Shown here: one piece after another, positions 7,006 to 12,611 of the stretch
How the letters are laid out: the number at the start of each line of letters is the position of its first letter
Numbering within the stretch: the stretch's first letter is position 1
Assembly (NCBI GenBank): GCA_024638355.1
Contig: JAHEKO010000041.1
Coordinates: 2,881-15,491 of the forward strand
Length of the DNA stretch: 12,611 bases
Reading direction: 5' to 3'
Origin: Acidobacteriota bacterium
GTDB lineage: Bacteria; Acidobacteriota; Thermoanaerobaculia; Multivoradales; JAHEKO01
Made by a program: the position numbers and the translations under genes
Notes under the pieces: model-generated
Database searches by the model: none
What the model was told of the DNA's origin: nothing
What the model saw: the letters and a program-made list of their open reading frames with translations, nothing else

Positions 7006-8271
7006 ATGTGGCTCCTCTATCAATTCGCGATCGCGCTCGCTCTGCTGCTCGCTGCGCCCGTGCTGCTGGTTTTCCGGGGACGCCACTACCTCGAGACCCT
7101 GCCGGGGCGGCTGGGCGGCTACCGCGGTCCGGTTCCGGAGCGGCCGCTGTGGATCCACGCCGTCTCGGTCGGCGAGGTGGGCGTGGCGGCGACGCTGGTC
7201 GCCTCCCTGCCCGAAGAGCTGCCGCTGCTGGTCACCACCGTCACTCCCACCGGCCAGCGCCGCGCCCGCGCCGCCCTCGGCGAGCGGGCCGCCGTCGCCT
7301 ATCTGCCGTTCGAGCTCGGATTCGCGGTACGGCGATTCATGCGGCGCTTCCAGCCCCGCGCGCTCCTCCTGTGCGAAGGCGACTTCTGGCCGCTGGTGCT
7401 GCATCGCGCCAAGCGCCGAGAGCTGCCGATCGCGGTGTTCAACGGCCGGATCAGCGATCGCGGCTTCGCGCGCATGTCGCGAATGCGACCCCTGCTCGGT
7501 CTGACGCTCGGACGCGTCGACGCCTTCGCGGTGCAGAGCGACGCCGACCGCCGCCGCCTGCTCGAGCTCGGCATCGCCGGCGAGCGCGTCGCGGTCACCG
7601 GCAATCTCAAGTACGAAACGTCGGAGCCCACCTTTCACGAAGAGCTCGAGGCGGAGCTCCGAAGGCTCGCCGCCGGGCGGCCGATCCTGATCGCCGGCTC
7701 GACGATGAGCGGCGAGGAGGCCCAGGTGCTCGAAGCCTTTCGGGCGCTGGGCGGCGGCGACCGCGCCCTGTTGATCCTGGTGCCGCGACACCCGGAGCGC
7801 TGGCCCGAGGTGGAACGGCTCCTGCGACAGTCGGGAATGCGCACCGTGCGTCGGAGCGAGCTCCCCGGCGCCGGCGGGGAAGAGCGTCCGGACACGGTCC
7901 TGCTCGACAGCCTCGGCGAGCTCGCCGGCCTCTACCGCGTTGCCGCGGCGGCGTTCGTCGGCGGCACGCTGGCGCCCACCGGCGGTCACAACCCGCTGGA
8001 GCCGGCGCGCTGTGGAACCGCGGTCGCCGTCGGACCGTCGATGGACAATTTCCGCCAGATCGCCGAGGCTTTCGATCGCCGGCGGGCGTGGGTGCGGGTG
8101 CGCGACGCCGCGGAGCTCGGGGAAGCCTGGTCGGCCTGGCTCGCCGAGCCCGCCGAGGCCGAGGCCGTGGCCGCGCGCGCGTCCGAGCTGTTGACCGCGA
8201 ACCGCGGCGCCCTCGCCGCCACCCGGAAGGTTCTCCAGCCGATCCTCGAACAGCTCGGCGGCCCCGCATGA
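7006..8271 (+). CDS. waaA: 3-deoxy-D-manno-octulosonic acid (Kdo) transferase
   Basis: A 421-residue inner-membrane enzyme that transfers Kdo from CMP-Kdo to lipid IVA, the step linking lipid A to the core. Residues 1-23 are the hydrophobic N-terminal anchor. WIHAVSVGE (49-57) contains the catalytic glutamate position of the family (Glu57). Other hallmarks are EGDFWPL (124-130; the enterobacterial form is ETELWP), VTGNLKY (197-203), AGSTMSGEEAQVL (230-242), LILVPRHPER (256-265) and GGTLAPTGGHNPLEPA (319-334) in the nucleotide-sugar-binding GT-B half. Length is normal. It is the first gene of the LPS run and reads divergently from the sigma gene with about 172 bases between them. No Shine-Dalgarno sequence precedes the ATG. 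lpxK follows with an ATGA overlap. Whether it adds one or two Kdo residues cannot be told from sequence. Confidence 0.95.
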   Translation: MWLLYQFAIALALLLAAPVLLVFRGRHYLETLPGRLGGYRGPVPERPLWIHAVSVGEVGVAATLVASLPEELPLLVTTVTPTGQRRARAALGERAAVAYLPFELGFAVRRFMRRFQPRALLLCEGDFWPLVLHRAKRRELPIAVFNGRISDRGFARMSRMRPLLGLTLGRVDAFAVQSDADRRRLLELGIAGERVAVTGNLKYETSEPTFHEELEAELRRLAAGRPILIAGSTMSGEEAQVLEAFRALGGGDRALLILVPRHPERWPEVERLLRQSGMRTVRRSELPGAGGEERPDTVLLDSLGELAGLYRVAAAAFVGGTLAPTGGHNPLEPARCGTAVAVGPSMDNFRQIAEAFDRRRAWVRVRDAAELGEAWSAWLAEPAEAEAVAARASELLTANRGALAATRKVLQPILEQLGGPA

Positions 8272-9308
8272 GCCAGACCGCCCTCCAGTCGCCGGCTCCG
8301 CCGCGCTCGCCCTGGCAGCTCCTCTACGGCCAGGCCCACAAGCTGCGACGCCGATGGCACCGCACTCGCGCCGGCCGCCTGCCGCGGCCGGTGGTGAGCG
8401 TCGGCAATCTGCACTGGGGCGGCGCCGGCAAGACGCCGCTGACCGCGGCGCTGGCCGCACACCTGCGCGACCGCGGTCTGAGGGTCGCCATCCTCACCCG
8501 CGGCTACAAGAGCCGGGGACGCGGCATCCGCATCGTCAGCACGGGCGACGGCCCGCTCCTCGGCCCGTTGGTCGCGGGCGACGAGCCGGTGCTCCTGGCC
8601 GGGCGGCTGCGCGACGTCGCCGTCGTGGTCGGCCCCGACCGCTACCGGGCGGGAGTCCACGCCCTCGAGCGGCTGACGCCGGCGCCCGAGATCTTCCTGC
8701 TCGACGACGGCTTCTCCCACCTGTCGCTCTATCGCGACCTCGACCTCCTCGTCTTTCCGGCCGGCGACGTCTTCGCCGGCGGGCGCCTGCTGCCCAGCGG
8801 GCGCCTGCGCGAGCCCCTCGCCTCGGCGGCCTGGGCGAGCGCCGTCCTGCTCTCGGGTCCGGGGGCGCACGACGGCGCCGCGCTGGCCGCGGCACTCGCG
8901 CCCTACGGCTTCTCCGGGCCGGGCTTCAGTGCGCCGACCGTCGTGCATCCGGCGCTCGATCGTCGCGAACGAACCGTGGCGCCGGGGACCTCGGCGTTGC
9001 TGGTGACGGCGGTCGCGCGACCGACCGAGGTCGCCCGCTCGGCTCGCGACCTGGGCTACGAGCTCGCCGAGACGCTCACCTTTCCGGATCATCACGCCTA
9101 CCCGCCCGAGAGCCTGGCGCTGGTCCGCCGCCAGTGGCAGGCGAGCGGCGCCGACCTGGTGCTCACCACCGAGAAGGACTGGGTCAAGCTCCTCGGCCGC
9201 CTCGACCTGCCGCTCGCCCGCATGCCGCTCGAGTGCCGGCCTGAAGCCGGCTTGTGGACATGGCTGGACGAACGGCTCGACGCCCTGCCGCGGGCGGCAG
9301 GCTCATGA
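8268..9308 (+). CDS. lpxK: Tetraacyldisaccharide 4'-kinase
   Basis: A 346-residue kinase that phosphorylates the 4' position of the lipid A disaccharide precursor to form lipid IVA at the inner membrane. The P-loop is GNLHWGGAGKTP (46-57), Ala replacing the usual Thr of GGTGKTP. Further family motifs are ILTRGYKSRG (75-84), VVVGPDRYRAG (119-129), LLDDGFSHLSL (144-154, usually DDGFQH), LLPSGRLREP (174-183), FPDHHAYPP (272-280) and TTEKDWVKL (300-308). I start it at the ATG at 8268, which overlaps the waaA stop as ATGA. The frame is open much further upstream but that part is antisense-like Arg/Pro-rich sequence inside waaA. The neighbouring Kdo transferase and acyltransferase act immediately after it in the pathway. 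Substitutions at Thr and Gln look conservative, and I expect an active enzyme. Confidence 0.95.
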   Translation: MSQTALQSPAPPRSPWQLLYGQAHKLRRRWHRTRAGRLPRPVVSVGNLHWGGAGKTPLTAALAAHLRDRGLRVAILTRGYKSRGRGIRIVSTGDGPLLGPLVAGDEPVLLAGRLRDVAVVVGPDRYRAGVHALERLTPAPEIFLLDDGFSHLSLYRDLDLLVFPAGDVFAGGRLLPSGRLREPLASAAWASAVLLSGPGAHDGAALAAALAPYGFSGPGFSAPTVVHPALDRRERTVAPGTSALLVTAVARPTEVARSARDLGYELAETLTFPDHHAYPPESLALVRRQWQASGADLVLTTEKDWVKLLGRLDLPLARMPLECRPEAGLWTWLDERLDALPRAAGS

Positions 9309-10198
9309 GCGCGGCGGGAATCGCCGACGTCGTCGGCTGGGGACTGAGCCGCGGCTTCCGCGGAATGGTCCGTGCCCTGCCCCACCGCGCCGCCCGGCCG
9401 CTCGGCGCCGCCCTCGGCGACCTCGCGCGGCGCCTCGATCCGCGCCACCCGCGGGTGGCGCGCTACAACCTCGAGGTGGCGATGCCCGCGCTCGGTCCCG
9501 AGGAACGGCGGCGCCTGATCGCCCGCTGCTTCCGCCACTTCGGCTCGATGCTGATCGACAACGTCTCCCTCGGCCGCTTCGGCCCGGTGGCGCTGTGCGA
9601 GCGGCTGACCCTCGACGGCTGGCACCACCTGGCGGCGGCCGAGGACCGCGACCGCGGCACGCTCATCGTGTCCGCCCACCTGGGCAATTGGGAGGTGATC
9701 GGCTACGCCCTCGCCCTCTATCGGGGCACGACGCAGGTCGTCGCCCGGCCCACCCGCAACCGGCTCGTCGAGCGCGACCTGCTCCGCTTCCGGCAGCGCT
9801 TCGGCAACCGCATCTTCTACAAGCGCGGCGCGGCGCGGCGCATGCTGTCGGCGATCAAGCGCCACGAACGCGTCGCCTACGTCATCGACCAGCGGGTGCA
9901 CCCGAACGAGGGGATCGAGACCCCTTTCTTCGGCCAGACGTCGTTCACCTCGCCGCTGCTCGCCGTGCTGTCGCTGCGCACCGGCGCGCCGGTGGTGCCG
10001 ATCTTCGCTTATCCGGAGCCGCCCGATCGGTTTCGGATCGTCGTCCAACCGCCGATCGAGCCGCCGGAGCGCGCCGCAGGCTCGCAGGAGGCCGCCGTCC
10101 TCGAGCTGACGCTACGCTACCTGGAGGTGATCGAAGAGGCGATTCGCCGCCGACCCGAGATGTGGCTCTGGATGCACGAACGGTGGAGGAAGCACTGA
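9305..10198 (+). CDS. Lipid A biosynthesis (secondary) acyltransferase, LpxL/HtrB family
   Basis: A 297-residue member of the lysophospholipid acyltransferase superfamily that adds a secondary acyl chain to Kdo-lipid A. The catalytic H-x4-acid motif is HLGNWE (His125, Glu130), the form common outside enterobacteria. Also present are VARPTRN (146-152), YVIDQR (192-197), TPFFG (206-210) and the C-terminal PEMWLWMHERWR (284-295). A weakly hydrophobic N-terminal region is consistent with membrane association. The ATG at 9305 overlaps the lpxK stop as ATGA; an in-frame ATG at 9254 is inside lpxK and less likely. It sits between lpxK and waaF, as expected for an enzyme acting on Kdo-lipid A. Only one such gene is in the window, so whether it corresponds to LpxL or LpxM, and its chain-length preference, is not decidable. 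Confidence 0.9.
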   Translation: MSAAGIADVVGWGLSRGFRGMVRALPHRAARPLGAALGDLARRLDPRHPRVARYNLEVAMPALGPEERRRLIARCFRHFGSMLIDNVSLGRFGPVALCERLTLDGWHHLAAAEDRDRGTLIVSAHLGNWEVIGYALALYRGTTQVVARPTRNRLVERDLLRFRQRFGNRIFYKRGAARRMLSAIKRHERVAYVIDQRVHPNEGIETPFFGQTSFTSPLLAVLSLRTGAPVVPIFAYPEPPDRFRIVVQPPIEPPERAAGSQEAAVLELTLRYLEVIEEAIRRRPEMWLWMHERWRKH

Positions 10199-11208
10199 GC
10201 TCGGCCAGCCGAACCCTGGTGGTCGCGCCCAACTGGGTGGGAGACACGGTGATGGCGCTGCCGGTGCTCGAGGCGCTGGCCGCGAGCGGCCGCCGGCTGC
10301 TGGTGCTGGCCAAGCCGCACCTGCGCTCGCTCCTCGCGCTGGTTCCCGAGGTGAGCGGCGTCGTCGAGCGGGGATCGACCGCGGAGAGCGTCACCCGCAT
10401 CCGCGACGCGCACTGCCGTGAGGCGTTCGTCCTTCCCAACTCGTTCCGCTCCGCATGGCTCCCCTACCGGGCGGGGGTGCCGACCCGCTACGGCTATCGG
10501 GGCAACCTACGCGGAGCGCTGCTGGCGCCCGCCGTCGGGCGCCCGCGGCGGCGTGGGCACCAGGTCGAGGACTACGAGGCCCTGCTGGCCGCCGCCGGCG
10601 TGCCGGCGCCGGCCGGATGGCGACCGCGGCTGAGGGCGTCGGAGCCGGTGAAGGAGCGGGCCCGGACCGTCCTCGAGCGCGCCCGCGTCGAGACCGCGGA
10701 GGGTCCGCTCATCGGCCTCTTCGCCGGCGCCGAGTTCGGCCCCAGCAAGCGCTGGCCCTGGGAGCGATTCGCCGACCTGACCCACGCGATCCGCCGCCGC
10801 CACGGCGACGCCCGTCTGATCCTCGTCGCCGGGCCCAAGGACGTCTGGACGACGGTGCGCATCCACGAGCGGAGCGGGCACCTGGTGCCGGTTCTCGGCG
10901 CCGACCTCGATCTGGGCGAGCTCACCGGTCTGCTGGCACGACTCGACCTGCTGGTCACCAACGACTCCGGTCCGATGCACATGGCGGCGGCCCTGGGAGT
11001 GCCCTGCATCGCCATCTTCGGACCCACCGACCCGAGCCGCACGCGGCCGTACGGCGACGAGCATCAGGTGCTCTACGCCGACCGCTGGTGCTCGCCCTGC
11101 TTCCGCAAGCGCTGTCCGCTCCTGCATCACAGGTGCATGAAGGACATTGGAGTCGAGGCGGTGGCGAGCACGGTCGAGCGGCTCTTGAACCATGGAGACA
11201 ACGTATGA
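10183..11208 (+). CDS. waaF: ADP-heptose:LPS heptosyltransferase II
   Basis: A GT-B, GT9-family enzyme (341 residues from the GTG at 10183) adding the second heptose to the LPS inner core. Signature stretches are PNWVGDTVMALPVLEAL (16-32, with the conserved GD), LPNSFRSAWLPYRAGVPTRY (84-103), HQVEDYEALL (126-135), FAGAEFGPSKRWPWERFA (180-197), TNDSGPMHMAAALGVP (259-274) and FGPTDPSRTRP (279-289). The C-terminal cysteine cluster CSPC...C...C (303, 306, 311, 318, in CPLLHHRCMKDI) is characteristic of WaaF. Start choice is uncertain: the GTG has no ribosome site. A CTG at 10195 has GGAGGA (10185-10190) four bases upstream and would overlap the acyltransferase stop as CTGA, matching the 4-base style of the operon (337 residues). 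WaaC, which adds the first heptose, is not in the window. Confidence 0.93.
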   Translation: MEEALSSASRTLVVAPNWVGDTVMALPVLEALAASGRRLLVLAKPHLRSLLALVPEVSGVVERGSTAESVTRIRDAHCREAFVLPNSFRSAWLPYRAGVPTRYGYRGNLRGALLAPAVGRPRRRGHQVEDYEALLAAAGVPAPAGWRPRLRASEPVKERARTVLERARVETAEGPLIGLFAGAEFGPSKRWPWERFADLTHAIRRRHGDARLILVAGPKDVWTTVRIHERSGHLVPVLGADLDLGELTGLLARLDLLVTNDSGPMHMAAALGVPCIAIFGPTDPSRTRPYGDEHQVLYADRWCSPCFRKRCPLLHHRCMKDIGVEAVASTVERLLNHGDNV

Positions 11209-11711
11209 ACCGGCTCAAGCTCACTCTCGTCAGCACCACGCTCCTGCTGCTCGGCTCGACCCCCTCGCCCGCAGCCGAGAAGATGACCATCCACGTGCCA
11301 CCGGGGTGGCAGGGCGCGTACGAGTTCGGCTACGCGCCGGTTCTGCGCGTCGGTGATTGGGTGATCGTCTCCGGGATCCCGGCCGGTGGCGACGGCACCT
11401 ACGAGGAGAAGATCCGTCGCATGTACGAGCGAGCCGGCGAACTGCTCGGTTCTGCCGGCGCGACTTTCGACGACGTGGTCGAGCTGACGACGTTTCACAC
11501 GACTCCCGAGAACTCGCCCGAGTTCCAGGCCGAGTTCGACAAGTACATGCCGATCCACCGCGAGTTTCTGGGCGAGCACCGGCCCGCCTGGACCGCGGTG
11601 GGTACGACCGCGCTCCTCTCCCAGACAGCACCGGTCGAGATGCGTCTGGTCGCGGTCGTCGGCGCGGGCAAGACCCGTGAGGTCGTGGGAGCCGAGGCCT
11701 CAAGCGACTGA
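11205..11711 (+). CDS. Secreted RidA/YjgF-family protein
   Basis: A 168-residue protein with an N-terminal signal peptide (MNRLKLTLVSTTLLLLGSTP, cleavage probably near residues 23-24). A RidA-like fold follows: GYAPVLRVGDWVIVSGIPAG (42-61), the helix region MYERAGELLGSAGATFDDVV (73-92), ELTTFHTT (93-100) and the closing strand PVEMRLVAVV (143-152). Classical RidA is a cytoplasmic enzyme hydrolysing reactive enamines and imines with a key arginine (Arg105 in E. coli). Here the corresponding stretch is PAWTAVGTT, with Trp129 or Thr130 in place of arginine, while the later glutamate (Glu145) is kept. Imine deaminase activity is therefore unlikely. The ATG overlaps the waaF stop as ATGA and has GGAG at 11194-11197, so it is translated with the LPS operon. 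Its role is unknown, perhaps periplasmic ligand binding or an uncharacterised hydrolase. Confidence 0.8.
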   Translation: MNRLKLTLVSTTLLLLGSTPSPAAEKMTIHVPPGWQGAYEFGYAPVLRVGDWVIVSGIPAGGDGTYEEKIRRMYERAGELLGSAGATFDDVVELTTFHTTPENSPEFQAEFDKYMPIHREFLGEHRPAWTAVGTTALLSQTAPVEMRLVAVVGAGKTREVVGAEASSD

Positions 11712-11927
11712 CCCTCCTCGCGTACAGTCCGCGCGGTGATCTCCTCGGGAAGGAGGCGGGCGAGCAGCGCGAGAACTGCGGCGTCCTGGACGTCGACCCC
11801 GCCGGGTGTTGTCTTCTCGCGCCATCGGCGTATGCTCTCTGCAGTCAGTCACCCCGCAGGTCGCCGGCCGGCCAAGGCTCATAGGAAACGTCCGGATCTC
11901 AGAGGTGGAGGATCTCTCGAACACGCC
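11712..11927 (+). other. Intergenic region between the RidA-like gene and the next exported protein
   Basis: About 215 bases with no convincing gene. It contains a weak 5-base-pair hairpin at 11741-11755 (CTCCT, loop CGGGA, AGGAG) with no following T run, so it is not a convincing terminator. A candidate sigma-70 promoter lies at 11809-11836, and a purine-rich ribosome-site-like GGTGGAGG at 11904-11911. Short open frames crossing it have compositions typical of chance GC-rich frames. Confidence 0.5.
11809..11836 (+). promoter_or_regulatory. Candidate sigma-70 promoter for the downstream exported protein
   Basis: TTGTCT at 11809-11814 and TATGCT at 11831-11836 are separated by 16 bases. Each matches four of six consensus positions, including the most conserved ones. 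The predicted start near 11843 leaves a leader of about 85 bases. This is one of the few AT-containing stretches in the gap and lies in the expected place, but the match is modest. Confidence 0.3.
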
Positions 11928-12611
11928 ATGCCCGCGCTCGGCGCCGCGTCGCCCGCTGGCTTCCGGCCGTCGCCCTCCTCACGACCGCAGTCGCCGGCGC
12001 GCAGGCTGAGCGCAGCGCTCCGCCTCCAGGGGCCACCGCCGAGACGATCGCAGCCGACTACGCGCGAATCGCCGCGTGCAGCTACTCGGCGAGCCCGCTC
12101 ACGCTCCCGGCCGACGGCATCTCCTTCGAGATCGACACCGCGAGGTGGACGCTCCGCACCGGGAGGATCTGGCTCCAGGAGCCGACCGCCGACGGACGGG
12201 TGACCGGCCTGGTCTTCGAAGGGTCCGGGAGGTTCGAGATGGAGGTCCCGGACCCGGTCGAGCTACGCCAGTTGAGGCGCTTTTCGGGCGACCCTTCCAT
12301 CGGCCCGATCGTCAGCGAGTTCGACTCCATGGTGCTCCACACCAGTCACGGCGAGTCACTCTCGGATCTCGAGACTCCCGCCGGTGGCCATGCCCCCCAC
12401 GCACTGGCTCTCAAGCGCATGAAGCACGCCGGCAAGATCCGCTCCTACGACCTGGACGCGCGGCTCATCGCGGCGCTCCATCTCCCCGCGGGCCGCTACC
12501 TGCGCGCCGACATGAACACCGCCGAGTTCGACTGGCTGACGTTCACCTACGACGGCTTGCGGCGCGAGGAGATCGAACTCGAGAAGTACCAGTCCTCGGG
12601 CCAATTCCTCG
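11928..12611 (+). CDS. Exported protein, probable M1-peptidase-like N-terminal region (partial, start unclear)
   Basis: The frame read from 11930 is open to the right edge (227 codons, cut off). It encodes Arg-rich residues, a hydrophobic core WLPAVALLTTAVAG and an AQA cleavage site ending at 12007, a clear signal peptide. The mature part begins ERSAPPPGATAETIAADYAR and continues with GISFEIDTARWTLRTGRIWL, GRVTGLVFEGSGRFEMEVPD and EFDSMVLHTS. This beta-rich pattern recalls N-terminal regions of M1-family peptidase-like proteins from Acidobacteria; the zinc HExxH motif, if any, lies beyond the window. No ATG, GTG or TTG is in frame between the stop at 11882-11884 and codon 12200. The ATG at 11928 is in another frame and would join only with one base added or two removed just after it. 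That suggests a frameshift, a sequencing error, or a non-standard start. Confidence 0.5.

Noticed and set aside
6909-8267. A long in-frame extension upstream of lpxK, which could suggest a fusion protein.
   Set aside because: The extension is Arg/Pro-rich sequence overlapping waaA in another frame. The ATGA overlap at 8268 gives a normal-length LpxK.
6889-8460. A 523-codon open frame on the minus strand opposite waaA.
   Set aside because: Its sequence is Arg/Gly/Ala/Gln-rich with no domain pattern, while the plus strand has a full set of Kdo transferase motifs. It is a GC-rich antisense shadow.
8779-8808. Direct repeat GCGGGCGCCTGC at 8779-8790 and 8797-8808 inside lpxK.
   Set aside because: Both copies encode the Gly-Arg-Leu of GGRLLPSGRL, part of a conserved LpxK motif. 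This is coding coincidence, not a regulatory repeat.
11741-11755. A possible terminator hairpin after the RidA-like gene.
   Set aside because: The stem is only five base pairs and no T run follows.
11806-12009. A short plus-strand frame that begins upstream of the exported protein and overlaps its signal peptide region.
   Set aside because: It ends in the middle of the signal-peptide region and has no recognisable protein features. The frame that continues to the edge is the convincing one.

Overview
The window is very GC-rich (about two thirds G+C by eye) and densely coding. It comes from a Gram-negative, LPS-making bacterium: it encodes Kdo transferase, lipid A 4'-kinase, a lipid A secondary acyltransferase and a heptosyltransferase II. 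My best guess for the lineage is Acidobacteriota or a similarly GC-rich deep-branching diderm. That guess rests on gene style (a secretin-N-like protein next to GspF/GspE, a secreted RidA-like protein, an M1-peptidase-like N-terminal region) and not on any marker gene.

Left arm (positions 1 to about 6,950, all minus strand). This looks like one operon, read right to left: ECF sigma factor, membrane zinc-type anti-sigma factor, exported secretin-N-domain protein with no secretin barrel, GspF/PilC platform protein, GspE/PilB ATPase, PilM-like protein, PilN-like protein, and the start of a PilO-like protein that runs off the left edge. Spacing is tight throughout: 4-base overlaps at sigma/anti-sigma, pilM/pilN and pilN/pilO, and gaps of 13 to 25 bases elsewhere. 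This is the inner-membrane and ATPase part of a type IV pilus or type II secretion machine, apparently co-transcribed with its own ECF sigma/anti-sigma switch. Pseudopilins and the full secretin are not in the window.

Divergent control region (about 6,834 to 7,005). A perfect TATAAT faces left toward the sigma gene. A GGAACC-17-CGTC arrangement resembling an ECF promoter faces right and ends only 10 bases before waaA, which lacks a Shine-Dalgarno sequence.

Right arm (7,006 to 11,711, plus strand). waaA, lpxK, an lpxL-type acyltransferase gene, waaF and a secreted RidA-like gene are chained by 4-base stop/start overlaps (ATGA, ATGA, probably CTGA, ATGA). The first four build Kdo-lipid A and begin the inner core. 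The last encodes an exported RidA-fold protein without the catalytic arginine of classical RidA.

Right edge (11,712 to 12,611). A gap of about 215 bases holds a candidate sigma-70 promoter. It precedes a truncated exported protein whose frame carries a clear signal peptide but has no ATG, GTG or TTG ahead of it, which suggests a frameshift or an unusual start. Its mature part resembles the N-terminal region of M1-family peptidase-like proteins.

The most interesting points are the sigma/anti-sigma control of a pilus or secretion operon, the barrel-less secretin-N protein, the possible ECF promoter linking that switch to LPS synthesis, and the exported RidA-like protein.
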